Below, piece after piece: positions 15,872 to 25,143 of a stretch of 64,000 nt of DNA (the stretch's first letter is position 1; every line of letters starts with the position of its first letter). The stretch is from Firmicutes bacterium CAG:24053_14. GTDB taxonomy: Bacteria; Bacillota; Clostridia; Oscillospirales; Oscillospiraceae. The stretch spans positions 1-64,000 of the forward strand of contig MNSZ01000064.1 in the NCBI GenBank assembly GCA_001916715.1, written 5' to 3'. Below the pieces are notes generated by a model that worked only from the letters and a program-made list of their open reading frames with translations, was not told where the DNA came from and did no database searches. A program made the position numbers and the translations under genes.

Positions 15872-16467
15872 ATGATATAAAGCTGCGCGTTGCGCGCCCC
15901 TCTGATGCAGCTGAGCTATTGGCGCTCTATGCACCCTATGTCGAGGACACGGCCATAAGCTTCGAGACTGTCGTTCCGAGCCTTGAGGAGTTTACCGAGC
16001 GCATGGTGCATAAGCTGCCTCGGTATCCCTATATAGTCGCGGAGAAAGACGGCGAGCTTTTGGGCTATGCCTACCTCAGCCCGTTTGTCGGGCGCGCTGC
16101 GTATTTGTGGGCGGCGGAGACGACAATATATCTGCGGCGCGACTGCCGCAAAATGGGCATCGGCAAAATGCTGTACACCGCGCTTGAGAGCCTTGCCCGT
16201 GCTCAGGGCATAATAAACCTTGAAGCCTGCATAGGCTGGACGGATGAGCCGGATGAGCATTTGACGAACAACAGTGCCGAGTATCACGCGCATCTTGGTT
16301 ATCGCATGGTCGGCAGGTTTTATAAATGCGGCTACAAATTCGGAACATGGTATGACATGGTGTGGATGGAAAAGCTCATTTCCGAGCACCCGGAAACGCC
16401 GCAGGACATCATCCCGTTTTCCGAGCTGAGCGCCGAAACGCTGAAAAAAGCAGGACTTGAAGCATGA
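15868..16467 (+). CDS. GNAT acetyltransferase, phosphinothricin-acetyltransferase-like
   Basis: A 199-residue N-acetyltransferase. The N-terminus LRVARPSDAAELLALYAPYVEDTAISFET matches the Pat/Bar/YwnH subgroup, which acetylates amino-group xenobiotics or methionine derivatives. The acetyl-CoA loop is RRDCRKMGIGKML, and the later block NLEACIGWTDEPDEHLTNNSAEYHAHLGY is the usual acceptor-side region. The C-terminus extends about 20 residues beyond the domain. The ATG lies within the malQ stop (ATGA). The substrate is unknown; a role in detoxification is an inference from the subgroup. Confidence 0.85.
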   Translation: MNDIKLRVARPSDAAELLALYAPYVEDTAISFETVVPSLEEFTERMVHKLPRYPYIVAEKDGELLGYAYLSPFVGRAAYLWAAETTIYLRRDCRKMGIGKMLYTALESLARAQGIINLEACIGWTDEPDEHLTNNSAEYHAHLGYRMVGRFYKCGYKFGTWYDMVWMEKLISEHPETPQDIIPFSELSAETLKKAGLEA

Positions 16468-16495
16468 AAAAAGCACCCCGTGGGGTGCTTTTTTC
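16466..16495 (+). terminator. Bidirectional terminator after the acetyltransferase gene
   Basis: GAAAAAAGCACCCC (16466-16479) pairs with GGGGTGCTTTTTTC (16482-16495). It also ends the convergent ABC-F gene, whose stop is at 16497. Confidence 0.9.
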
Positions 16496-16496
16496 A

Positions 16497-18072
16497 TTAT
16501 CTTTCGGGGATCGTGCCGCCGGTGAGGTTCATGTATTCGTCGAAAGAGCACATGCGGTCGATTATGCCGTCGTCGGTGATCTCGATTATGCGGTTTGCGA
16601 CGGTCTGCGTGAGCTGATGGTCGTGGCTTGAGAAAATGATGTTGTACTTAAATGCCTCAAGACCGTTGTTGAGTGCCGCGATGCTTTCAAGGTCGAGGTG
16701 GTTCGTCGGCTGATCGAGCACGAGGAAGTTTGCGCCCGAGAGCATCATCTTGCTTATCATGCATCTGACCTTTTCGCCGCCGGAGAGGACCTTCACGGGC
16801 TTGTACACATCGTCGCCGGAGAAGAGCATGCGGCCGAGGAAGGTGCGCAGATAGCTTTCGCGCTTATCCTCGGAAAACTGGCGCATCCAGTCCATGAGGT
16901 CATTCCTTGGGGAAGTAGGCCTGCGTCGTTGATGCACCCCACTTGACCGTACCGGAATCGGGCTCCTCCTCGCCCATGAGGATCTTGAACAGCATCGTAA
17001 CGGCAAGCTCGTTTTTGCCGAGGATAGCGATCTTATCCTCTTTGCCGACGATAAAGCTTATGTTGTTTAAAAGCTTCACGCCGTCAACGGTCTTGCTGAC
17101 CTCGGTGACGAACAGCCTGTCCTTGCCCGGCTCGCGGTCTGCCTTAAATCCGACCCAGGGATAGCGTCTGCCGGAGGCGGGCATTTCCTCGACGGTGAGC
17201 TTATCGAGCAGCTTGCGGCGGCTCGTTGCCTGACGGGACTTGCTCTTGTTTGCCGCAAAGCGCGAGATGAAGCTTTGCAGCTCGGCGATCTTCTGCTCGG
17301 CCTTCTTGTTCTGATCCTTAATGAGCTTCTGCATGAGCTGGCTAGATTCGTACCAGAAGTCGTAGTTGCCGACGTACATCTTTATCTTGCCGTAGTCGAT
17401 ATCGACGATGTGCGTGCAGACGTTGTTGAGGAAGTATCGGTCATGAGAAACGACGAGCACCGTGCCCTCATAGTCCATGAGGAAATCCTCAAGCCACACG
17501 ACGCTTGCAAGGTCGAGGTTATTCGTAGGCTCGTCGAGCAGAATGATGTCGGGCGAGCCGAACAGCGCCTGCGCGAGCAACACCTTGACCTTCAGGCGCG
17601 GATCCATATCGCGCATCATCGTTTCGTGGAAGTCCGGCGAAACGCCCAGACCCTGGAGTATGCGGCTTGCGTCGGACTCGGCCTCCCAGCCGCCAAGCTC
17701 GGCAAACTCCTCTTCAAGCTCGGCCGCGCGTATGCCGTCGGCGTCGTCGAAGTCGGGCTTGTCGTATATCGCGTCCTTTTCCTTGCCGCAGTCGTAAAGG
17801 CGCTGATTGCCCATGATTACGGTGTCCATAACGGTGTAATCATCGTACATGTTCTGGTTCTGCTTGAGCACGGACATGCGCTTTTTCGCGGCGATGGTGA
17901 CGGTGCCTGTTGACGGCTCAAGCTCGCCGGAGAGAATTTTTATAAACGTCGATTTGCCTGCGCCGTTTGCGCCGATTATGCCGTAGCAGTTGCCGGGCGT
18001 AAATTGCAGATCAACGCGCGAAAACAAAACGTTTCCGCCGAAATTTATCGAAAGATCATTGACTGAAAGCAT
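16497..18072 (-). pseudogene. ABC-F ATPase, frameshifted in the second ATPase domain
   Basis: ABC-F proteins are soluble twin-ATPase factors that work on the ribosome. The first frame (18072 to 16900, 390 residues) has domain 1 with Walker A GANGAGKST (34-42), Walker B ILLDEPTNNLD (Glu181) and the inter-domain linker. It then enters domain 2 and stops after QAYFPKE. The homologous continuation, from NDLMDWMRQFSED to the C-terminus (16905 to 16497, about 135 residues), is in another frame one base off. Domain 2 is also unusual: the Walker A region reads GKNELAVTM, with Val358 where Lys is expected, and Walker B is VLDQPTNHLD, with Gln for the catalytic Glu. A real decayed gene, a sequencing error, or programmed frameshifting are all possible. 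I favour decay. Confidence 0.75.
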
Positions 18073-18193
18073 TCGTTATACCTCTACATTAAAAAATCTT
18101 ATCTATTTTATCATCATCGGCCTGCGTTGGCAATAATTAATAGGATTTTTTGCACCATGAGTGAGCAGTATAAATACGAAGGGCGGCGAAAAA

Positions 18194-18325
18194 ATGAAAA
18201 TGATAATCGCGGCGGCGCTGCTGCCAATAGGGCTTGTGCTGGGCACATCGTTTCTCATATCGCTTGTGAGCCGGCTTGTTGCGCGCCTGCGCAAGACGGG
18301 GAATAGCGATGATAACAGCTTGTAA
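18194..18325 (+). CDS. Possible small membrane protein (43 residues)
   Basis: ATG at 18194, TAA at 18323-18325. The product has one hydrophobic segment (residues 3-27, IIAAALLPIGLVLGTSFLIS) followed by a basic stretch (RLVARLRK) and a polar tail, a plausible positive-inside single-span topology. A site AAGGGCGG lies seven to fourteen bases upstream. The last bases of the frame coincide with the -35 of the alpha-galactosidase promoter. No family recognised. It could be a chance frame. Confidence 0.4.
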   Translation: MKMIIAAALLPIGLVLGTSFLISLVSRLVARLRKTGNSDDNSL

Positions 18326-18348
18326 CGGCGGAATATCTATGGTATGAT
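18320..18348 (+). promoter_or_regulatory. Sigma-A-like promoter of the alpha-galactosidase gene
   Basis: TTGTAA (18320-18325), 17-base spacer, TATGAT (18343-18348), 28 bases before the GTG start at 18377. Confidence 0.6.
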
Positions 18349-18376
18349 TTTGTTATAAAAATTAAGGGGTGATACG

Positions 18377-20713
18377 GTGAGTATTACATACGAAAACGGA
18401 GTTTTTGCGCTCGATACCAGGCGCACGAGCTACATATTCCGCGTAACGAAATTCAGACACCTTGAGCACATCCATTACGGCGAGCATGTCGAAATAAGCG
18501 ACGCGCAGCCGCTTGCTTCAAAGCACGATATCCAGCTCGGCAGCAGCGTAATGTACGACACGGCCGACGATAACTACTGCCTTGATAATCTCTGCCTTGA
18601 GTGGTCGGGCGTCGGCAGGGGAGACTATCGCCAAACGCCTGTTGAGGCAAAAATGCCCGACGGCAGCTTTTCCTCGGACTTTCTGTATGAAAGCCACGAT
18701 ATCGTTCCCGGCTGCGTTCCCATGCAGAGCCTGCCGACGGCTTACGACGACGAAAAAACGGCGCAGACGCTTATCATAAGCCTGCGCGAGCGCGACAGGG
18801 ACGCGGCGCTGACGCTTTATTACACGGTGTTTCCCGAATCCGACGTTATATCGCGCCGCTGCGTTATTAAAAATAACTGCACCGGCGATATCTCGCTCAG
18901 GCGCATCATGAGCATGAGCCTTGATATGCCCGATCGCGGCTTTTTGATGCACAGCTTTGACGGCGGCTGGATAAAGGAAGCTCACCGGCATATCCGCCCT
19001 GTGGAGTACGGCATGTATGTAAACTCCTCGACCACCGGCGTATCGTCGAACCGGCACAATCCGGGCTTTCTGCTTTCCGAAAAGCACACGAGCGAGGACT
19101 CGGGGCGCGCATGGGGCTTTAATCTTGTCTACAGCGGCAACCACTTCGGCCTTGTCGAAAAATCAAACCACGACCTTGTGCGCATCCAGCTCGGCATAAA
19201 TCCGCATTGCTTTGACTGGACGCTGCACCCCGGCGAGAGCTTTGAAACGCCCGAGGCGGTCATGACCTTTTCCGAGCGCGGCTTCAACGGGCTGAGCGCA
19301 AATTTCCACGACTTTGTCAACAACAACATCGTGCGCGGCGATTGGAAGAATATCGAGCGCCCGGTGCTGATAAACGACTGGGAAGCCTGTTTTTTTAAAT
19401 TCACCCGCGAAAAGCTTCTGAAACTGGCACGCAGAGCGAAAAAGCTCGGCGTGGAGCTTTTCGTCCTTGACGACGGCTGGTTCGGCGCACGAAACAGCGA
19501 CACGGCAGGGCTGGGTGACTACGACGTTAATCTGAGGAAGCTGCCGGGCGGCCTCGGAGAGTTTGCCGACAGCATTGAAAAGCTGGGGATGAAGTTCGGA
19601 CTGTGGTTCGAGCCGGAGAGCGTGAACGTCGATTCCGAGCTTTACTGCGCGCACCCGGACTGGGCGATAAAGCCGCCCGTCGGCGAGCCGTGCTTCGGCA
19701 GAAATCAGCTTTTGCTGGATCTTACGCGCAAGGAGGTGCGCGATTACATTGTTGAAAGCGTCGGAAAAGCGCTCGACGGCGCGAAGATAAGCTATGTTAA
19801 ATGGGATATGAACCGGCATATGTCCGATGCGTATTCGCCGGCGCTGTCCAATCAGGGCGAGTTCGCCCACAGATATATCATCGGACTTTACGAGGTGCTC
19901 GACCGCGTATTCACACCGCGCAGGCATATTCTTTTTGAAAGCTGCTCCTCCGGCGGCAACCGCTTTGACCTCGGCATGCTGTGCTATTCGCCGCAGATCT
20001 GGGCTTCCGATGACACCGACCCCATAGAGCGGCTCGATATCCAAAGCGGCCTGTCGTATCTGTATCCGCAATCGACTGTGGGAGCGCACGTCTCTGCCGC
20101 GCCGCACCAGCAGACGCTCAGGGATACGCCCCTGTCAACGCGCTTCAACGTTGCGGCCTTCGGCGTGCTCGGCTATGAGCTTGAGCTTAAATATATGACG
20201 CACGCCGAGCTAAAGGAGCTGCGCGGCCAGATAGAGTTTTACAAAGCCCATCGCAGAACGCTCCAGTTCGGCAGGTTTTATCGCTTTGACGAGCGCAAGG
20301 ATAACAAAGTACACTGGCAGGTCTCCTCGCGCGACGGAAAAGAGCACATAGTCGGCCATTTTCAGAAGCTGTGCACGGCCTCCGAGGGGCCGGACGCGCT
20401 TTGCGTACACGATCTTGACTCCAAGGCAAAATATCATCTTTCCTGCAAGCGCCAGAGCCTTTTCATAAAGCGCCTCGGCGGACTTGTAAAGCATGTTATG
20501 CCTGTTGAGCTTGACCCCGACGGGCTTATCCTGCGCACGGCGAACAAATTTTTCACCATGCCCGACGGCGCGGAGGACTTCACCGCGTCCGGAGCCGCGC
20601 TCATGTCCGGTGTGGGGCTTAATAACCAGTTCCTCGGCACGGGGTATAACAATAAAATACACATGTTCGGCGACTTCGGCAGCGCGGTTTACACGATAGA
20701 AAGAAAGCCTTGA
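18377..20713 (+). CDS. Alpha-galactosidase, GH36
   Basis: Releases terminal alpha-1,6-galactose from raffinose-family sugars or galactomannans. 778 residues with a GTG start at 18377 (AAGGGGTGATAC upstream). An N-terminal beta-sandwich (about 1-330) contains the SYIFRV and GRGDYR patterns. The TIM-barrel follows with FVLDDGWFGAR, the nucleophile Asp477 in SYVKWDMNRHM, ESCSSGGNRFDLGML, and the acid/base segment WASDDTDPIER (around 545-548). A C-terminal beta domain closes the protein. No signal peptide, so it is intracellular and needs an oligosaccharide importer, which is not in this window. Monocistronic, with promoter and terminator. Confidence 0.93.
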   Translation: MSITYENGVFALDTRRTSYIFRVTKFRHLEHIHYGEHVEISDAQPLASKHDIQLGSSVMYDTADDNYCLDNLCLEWSGVGRGDYRQTPVEAKMPDGSFSSDFLYESHDIVPGCVPMQSLPTAYDDEKTAQTLIISLRERDRDAALTLYYTVFPESDVISRRCVIKNNCTGDISLRRIMSMSLDMPDRGFLMHSFDGGWIKEAHRHIRPVEYGMYVNSSTTGVSSNRHNPGFLLSEKHTSEDSGRAWGFNLVYSGNHFGLVEKSNHDLVRIQLGINPHCFDWTLHPGESFETPEAVMTFSERGFNGLSANFHDFVNNNIVRGDWKNIERPVLINDWEACFFKFTREKLLKLARRAKKLGVELFVLDDGWFGARNSDTAGLGDYDVNLRKLPGGLGEFADSIEKLGMKFGLWFEPESVNVDSELYCAHPDWAIKPPVGEPCFGRNQLLLDLTRKEVRDYIVESVGKALDGAKISYVKWDMNRHMSDAYSPALSNQGEFAHRYIIGLYEVLDRVFTPRRHILFESCSSGGNRFDLGMLCYSPQIWASDDTDPIERLDIQSGLSYLYPQSTVGAHVSAAPHQQTLRDTPLSTRFNVAAFGVLGYELELKYMTHAELKELRGQIEFYKAHRRTLQFGRFYRFDERKDNKVHWQVSSRDGKEHIVGHFQKLCTASEGPDALCVHDLDSKAKYHLSCKRQSLFIKRLGGLVKHVMPVELDPDGLILRTANKFFTMPDGAEDFTASGAALMSGVGLNNQFLGTGYNNKIHMFGDFGSAVYTIERKP

Positions 20714-20779
20714 TGGGAAAAGGCTAAAGCCGAACACCATCCTGCGGATAGTGAGGACATCAAAATACAAAAAAGTAAT

Positions 20780-20809
20780 GAAAAAAGCACCCGAAAAGGT
20801 GCTTTTTTC
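20780..20809. terminator. Bidirectional terminator after the alpha-galactosidase gene
   Basis: GAAAAAAGCACC (20780-20791) pairs with GGTGCTTTTTTC (20798-20809). It also serves the convergent membrane protein gene ending at 20808. Its stem nearly matches that at 16466-16495. Confidence 0.85.
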
Positions 20810-21296
20810 ATGCGTTTCGCCTTATCTTTTTGAAGAACAGGAAATAGATAAGGACGAGGTTTATTAAAATGTTGAATATGTCCGGGTCGCCGAACATGAG
20901 AAAATTCAAAACGACCGAGGCCAGGACTATGCCGACGGAGACGAGCTTTCCCAACGCTCCGGGCTGCTTTGCCATCCAGGCAAACCACGCAAGCACCGGC
21001 GTGCACAGGGCAAACACCGTCCAGCCGATTATGAAGCTTCTGCCGTAAACGCCGTGGCTGATTATTGCCACCGCATAGTAGGTAAGCAGCATGCCGAGGC
21101 AGAACGGCAGAATGTTCAGTGCGGCGGCCTTTTTAGTCGGACTGTAAATGGCGATGAGCGTGCCTAAAAGTATCCACACCGACATCTGCGAAAAAATTTC
21201 GCCGAGGTTTTCGCAATAAATATCCATAAGCCTTGCCGCCGTGCCGATAACAAGACCGCAGACAAGCATCGAAAATGGGTTTAAAAGCTTCCGCAT
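20808..21296 (-). CDS. Hypothetical polytopic membrane protein
   Basis: A 162-residue protein starting at the ATG at 21296, which shares one base with the stop of the upstream FMN dehydrogenase (TAATG), so translation is coupled. Five hydrophobic segments cover nearly the whole chain (starts about 10, 33, 58, 90, 117, with the last two adjoining), ending in a short basic tail KKIRR. A DUF6518-like small integral membrane protein is possible but I cannot confirm it. Function unknown. Confidence 0.65.
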   Translation of the reverse strand: MRKLLNPFSMLVCGLVIGTAARLMDIYCENLGEIFSQMSVWILLGTLIAIYSPTKKAAALNILPFCLGMLLTYYAVAIISHGVYGRSFIIGWTVFALCTPVLAWFAWMAKQPGALGKLVSVGIVLASVVLNFLMFGDPDIFNILINLVLIYFLFFKKIRRNA

Positions 21297-22267
21297 TATT
21301 TGGCGATGAAAATGTTGTCCTCGCCGATATCCGCAAGTGTGGGAGTGCCGCACATGTTCATTGTGTCGCGCAGTTGGGAAACTATTCTGTCCATATAGAC
21401 CTTGAAGCCCTCCTCGCCCTCGGCGTAGATGAAGGGAACGACGGGACGGCCGATGAGTACCGCGTCCGCGCCGAGACCGATGGCCTTGAACACGTCAACG
21501 CCGCTGCGTATGCCGCCGTCAACAAAGATCTTGATCTTGCCCTTGACTGCCTTCGCGATAGCCGGCAGGACCTCCGCCGTTGCCGGGGTGCAGCCCTGAA
21601 CTCTGCCGCCGTGGTTTGAAACGATGATGCCCTTTATGATAAACGGCTTGCCTGCGTAGTCGATGATCTCACGCATCTCGTCAACGCTCTTCGAGCCTGC
21701 GTTGGGGCTGAGCTTTTTGAGGAAGGGAAGACCCGCTCCGTCAACGTCCATCGCAACGGCGAACACGTTGTGAGCCTTCACATAGTCGAGCTTTTCAAAG
21801 ACGACCTCCTTGTTCCATGGCTTTATCGTCGGGATGCCGATGCCGCCGATCTTGCTCATTTCGTCAACGGCGTCGGGAATAAGCTGGGGAAACTCGCCGT
21901 CGCCGGTCATGGCGCATATGCCGTAGTTTGCCGCAGAGTTTATAAGCACGCGGTTGTATGTGATATCGTCGTACTTATCGCCGTAGTGCAGGGGCAGAGC
22001 GCCGAGCGGAGCGATGAATACGGGGGCGGAGAACTTTTTGCCGAACAGCTCAAAGGACGTGTCCACGTTGGCGTTGGGATTGAGCGTGTCCATATTGACG
22101 AAGATCTCCTGCCACTTGTCGTAGTTGCGCGCGGCGGTGTTGCCGGGCAGCTTGCTGCCGGGACCGGGGACGCAGTTGCCGCATGCTCTGCCGTTGCACA
22201 CCGGACATGCCTTGCAGTACGGTCCCATAAGGCCGGCTGCTTCCTTGAGAATTTCGTTGTAATCCAT
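21296..22267 (-). CDS. FMN-dependent alpha-hydroxyacid dehydrogenase, apparent internal gap
   Basis: Member of the glycolate/lactate oxidase family (TIM barrel with FMN). Features include an N-terminal Cys-rich extension typical of anaerobe members (CKACPVCNGRACGNC, residues 18-32), PVFIAPLGALPLHYGD, the active-site VSNHGGRVQG, and the FMN-phosphate region DGGIRSGVDVFKAIGLGADAVLIGRP. Between GKPFIIKGI and IVSNHGG, about 17 residues are missing compared with the family, where a helix (MTxEGAKKAxEAGA-type) lies. The reading frame is kept. The length is 323 instead of roughly 340. This may destroy the barrel, or this branch may be shorter. The ATG at 22267 has AGGAGGTACAA upstream. Confidence 0.8.
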   Translation of the reverse strand: MDYNEILKEAAGLMGPYCKACPVCNGRACGNCVPGPGSKLPGNTAARNYDKWQEIFVNMDTLNPNANVDTSFELFGKKFSAPVFIAPLGALPLHYGDKYDDITYNRVLINSAANYGICAMTGDGEFPQLIPDAVDEMSKIGGIGIPTIKPWNKEVVFEKLDYVKAHNVFAVAMDVDGAGLPFLKKLSPNAGSKSVDEMREIIDYAGKPFIIKGIIVSNHGGRVQGCTPATAEVLPAIAKAVKGKIKIFVDGGIRSGVDVFKAIGLGADAVLIGRPVVPFIYAEGEEGFKVYMDRIVSQLRDTMNMCGTPTLADIGEDNIFIAK

Positions 22268-22306
22268 AATTGTACCTCCTGTTTATCTTGTAACTTCCTA
22301 TTTATA

Positions 22307-23188
22307 TCAGACTCCGGTAAGATCAAAATCCGGGATCATGTCATCGGTTGCCGAGCACGGCTCCTGCCAGAAGCCGTTTTCAATTCCGCGCATGGTCATA
22401 TATTCGACAAGAGCATCGTTTGTCTCTGCGGAGACGGTCTTCTGAAGCTCTGGAAAGCGCTCGGCGTTCGGCATGGGCGTATACTGCGCCATGAGGGAAA
22501 ACAGAATATCATCGCCGGGGAAATTTTCGGCAACGAAATCTATGACCGCGCGGCTGTTATCCTCCGCTCCGGGCAAAATGAGGTGGCGGATAAGAACGCC
22601 GCTTTGCAGCATGTCCTCATCATCGAGCAAAAACGGCCCGGTTTGACGGAACATTTCGCGTATAGCCGCCTTGGCCGTTTCCGGATAATCGGGCGCTGCC
22701 GAGTAGCGCTTTGCAAGCTGCGAGTCCATGTATTTAAAGTCGGGCATATATATCCGCACAAGGCCTTCGAGCTTTTTTAAGCTCTCGACGCTGTCGTAGC
22801 CCGAGCTGTTCCACGCAACGGGGATGCGAAGCTTTGCCCTTTCGAGCGCTTTTATTATCGCGTCGGTGTAGTGCGTCGGCGTTACGAGGTTTATGTTGTG
22901 AACGCCCTTGTCCTGAAGCTCGAGGAAGATATCCGCAAGGCGCTCGACGGAAACCGTTTTGCCGAGCTTTGAGCGGCTTATCTCATGGTTCTGGCAGAAG
23001 ACGCAGCGCAGATTGCAGCCGGAAAAGAACACCGTTCCGCTTCCGCGCTCGCCGCTTATGCACGGCTCCTCGCCGTAGTGCGGAGCGGCCCTGGCTATGC
23101 GCGGCAGGGCAGGGCTTGCGCACACTCCGCCCGGCTCGTATTCACTTCTTTCGGCGCCGCAGCGGCGCGGACATACGTTGCAGATCAT
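22307..23188 (-). CDS. Radical SAM protein, PflA-related (COG1313-like)
   Basis: A 293-residue radical SAM enzyme. The SAM-binding 4Fe-4S cysteines are in SGCNLRCVFCQNHEIS (about residues 57-65). An N-terminal CNVCPRRCG motif (3-11) precedes it, as in the pyruvate-formate-lyase-activating-enzyme-related branch. Barrel blocks include NINLVTPTHYTDAI, VAWNSSGYDSVESL and LIRHLILPGAEDNS. The substrate is unknown. It lies 40 bases upstream of the FMN dehydrogenase gene on the same strand and may be co-transcribed with it. The short leader between 23188 and the divergent trmL is AT-rich. Confidence 0.88.
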   Translation of the reverse strand: MICNVCPRRCGAERSEYEPGGVCASPALPRIARAAPHYGEEPCISGERGSGTVFFSGCNLRCVFCQNHEISRSKLGKTVSVERLADIFLELQDKGVHNINLVTPTHYTDAIIKALERAKLRIPVAWNSSGYDSVESLKKLEGLVRIYMPDFKYMDSQLAKRYSAAPDYPETAKAAIREMFRQTGPFLLDDEDMLQSGVLIRHLILPGAEDNSRAVIDFVAENFPGDDILFSLMAQYTPMPNAERFPELQKTVSAETNDALVEYMTMRGIENGFWQEPCSATDDMIPDFDLTGV

Positions 23189-23328
23189 TTTTCGCCTCTG
23201 AAAACAGTTTCAAGATGTGCAGAATGCCGATTTGATGCTCACTTACGGCACCCGTTGAAGATAAAAGTTGTCAAAAATGCAACAAATCTTAAAAAACTCA
23301 AAAAAGTTCATCTTTTTCGAGGAAAATG

Positions 23329-23337
23329 TGCTAAAAT
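23329..23337 (+). promoter_or_regulatory. Extended -10 promoter candidate for trmL
   Basis: TGcTAAAAT (23329-23337) is an extended -10 element about 44 bases before the trmL ATG. The -35 is poor. Confidence 0.4.
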
Positions 23338-23380
23338 ATACGCGTAAAAGAGATATTTGATAACGAAACGGGATAAGATA

Positions 23381-23869
23381 ATGCTTAACATAGTTCTGCT
23401 TGAGCCTGAAATACCGCACAATACCGGCGCAATTGCCCGAACCTGTGCGGCAACGGGCGCAAGACTTCACCTTATAAAGCCTCTGGGCTTTGATATTTCC
23501 GACAAAGCGGTCAAGCGCTGCGGCCTTGACTACTGGCACCTTGTCGATATAAGCGTGTATGAAAATCTCAACGAGTACCTCGAGAAAAACGGCGACGAAA
23601 ATCTCTGGCTTGCAACGACAAAAGCGCCGCACGCATATTACGAGGCCGATTTTTCCACCGAGTGCGTCAGCATAATGCTCGGCAAGGAGACCGCAGGCCT
23701 GCCCGAGGAGCTTCGCATGCGATACTATGACCGCTGCATACGCATCCCTATGGTAAGCGCCGCGCGCAGCCTCAATCTTTCAAACTCGGCCGCGATACTG
23801 GCCTATGAGGCTCTGCGTCAGCAGGGCTTCCCCGGACTTATGGACATCGGCTCCATGGCCGAATCATAA
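23381..23869 (+). CDS. trmL: tRNA (cytidine/uridine-34 2'-O)-methyltransferase TrmL
   Basis: SPOUT-fold methyltransferase that 2'-O-methylates the wobble base of tRNA-Leu isoacceptors. 162 residues from the ATG at 23381; an upstream in-frame ATG at 23357 is less likely because the family starts at LNIVLLEPEIPHNTGAIART. The knot motifs are LGKETAGLP and IPMVSAARSLNLSNSAA. The gene sits directly before the glycolytic operon on the same strand, separated by 60 bases. Confidence 0.9.
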   Translation: MLNIVLLEPEIPHNTGAIARTCAATGARLHLIKPLGFDISDKAVKRCGLDYWHLVDISVYENLNEYLEKNGDENLWLATTKAPHAYYEADFSTECVSIMLGKETAGLPEELRMRYYDRCIRIPMVSAARSLNLSNSAAILAYEALRQQGFPGLMDIGSMAES

Positions 23870-23929
23870 CAGTTATTTATTAATTTTTCAATACCGAGTC
23901 GGAATTTCCCGACGGAAAGGAGCTTTATC

Positions 23930-25123
23930 ATGAATTACAACAAGAAAAGCGTGCTCGATGCGGATGTTAAGGGCAAGAAGGTGCTTCTGCGCTGCGACTT
24001 TAACGTTCCCCAGAACAAGGTGACAGGTGAGATAACAAGCGATAAGCGCATTGTTGCCGCCCTGCCTACCATCAAGTATCTGCTGGATAACGGCGCTGCC
24101 GTCATCGCATGCTCCCACCTTGGCAAGCCCAAGGGAGAGTGGAAGGAAAAGCTCACTCTCGCACCTGTTGCAAAGCGCCTTTCCGAGCTGCTCGGCATGG
24201 ACGTGATCTTTGCAAAGGACATAATCGGCGAGGATGCACAGGCTAAGGCCGCCGCTTTGCAGCCCGGCCAGCTCATGCTGCTTGAGAATCTGCGCTTTGA
24301 TATCCGCGAGGAGAAAAACGGCGACGATTTCGCAAAAGCGCTCAGCGACATGGCAGAGCTTTACGTCTCCGATGCATTTGGCACCGTTCACCGCGCTCAC
24401 GCCTCCACCGCAGGCGTTGCAAAGTATCTGCCTGCATACGCCGGCCTGCTCGTTGAAAAAGAGCTGTCGGTCATGGGCAAGGCGCTCGACGATCCTGCGC
24501 GTCCCTTCGTTGCGGTCCTCGGCGGCGCGAAGGTCTCCGATAAGATCGGCGTTATCAACAACCTGCTCGACAAGGCCGACACCGTGATCATCGGCGGCGG
24601 CATGGCCTATACATTTATTAAGGCAATGGGTCACGGCATCGGCAACTCCCTGCTCGAGGCCGATAAGCTCGACTATGCGCTTGAGATGATCGCAAAGGCA
24701 AAGGAAAAGGGCGTTAAGTTCCTGCTGCCCGTTGACACCGCGATCGGCAGCGAGTTCAAGGCCGACTGCGAGAAGAAGATAGTTTCCGTTGACGCTATCC
24801 CCGACGGCTGGATGGGTATGGACATCGGCCCCAAGACCGTTGAGCTTTTCTCCGACGCAATCAAAAACGCAAAGACCGTCGTTTGGAACGGCCCCATGGG
24901 CGTTTTCGAGTTTGAAGCCTTCGCAGAGGGCACCAAGGCTGTGGCAAGAGCACTTGCCGAGTCCGGCGCGATCAGCATCGTCGGCGGCGGCGACAGCGCA
25001 GCCGCTGTCGAGCAGCTCGGCTTTGCCGATAAGATGACCCACATTTCCACCGGCGGCGGCGCTTCCCTCGAGTTCCTCGAAGGCCGCGAGCTCCCCGGCG
25101 TTGCATGCCTGCTGGATAAATAA
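23930..25123 (+). CDS. pgk: Phosphoglycerate kinase
   Basis: Makes ATP from 1,3-bisphosphoglycerate. 397 residues. N-terminal substrate residues appear in LLRCDFNVPQNK and SHLGKPKG, with LENLRF and the basic patch AFGTVHRAHAS. The C-terminal nucleotide site includes GGAKVSDKI and the last block GGGDSAAAVEQLG. Strong ribosome site AAAGGAGCTTT. First gene of pgk-tpiA-gpmI-eno; no gapA is found upstream here, unlike the common gap-pgk-tpi order. Confidence 0.97.
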   Translation: MNYNKKSVLDADVKGKKVLLRCDFNVPQNKVTGEITSDKRIVAALPTIKYLLDNGAAVIACSHLGKPKGEWKEKLTLAPVAKRLSELLGMDVIFAKDIIGEDAQAKAAALQPGQLMLLENLRFDIREEKNGDDFAKALSDMAELYVSDAFGTVHRAHASTAGVAKYLPAYAGLLVEKELSVMGKALDDPARPFVAVLGGAKVSDKIGVINNLLDKADTVIIGGGMAYTFIKAMGHGIGNSLLEADKLDYALEMIAKAKEKGVKFLLPVDTAIGSEFKADCEKKIVSVDAIPDGWMGMDIGPKTVELFSDAIKNAKTVVWNGPMGVFEFEAFAEGTKAVARALAESGAISIVGGGDSAAAVEQLGFADKMTHISTGGGASLEFLEGRELPGVACLLDK

Positions 25124-25143
25124 TATACGTGGAGGCTGAAACA

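Noticed and set aside
18103..18294. Minus-strand 63-codon frame
   Set aside because: Overlaps the plus-strand small membrane frame; no ribosome site and odd composition.
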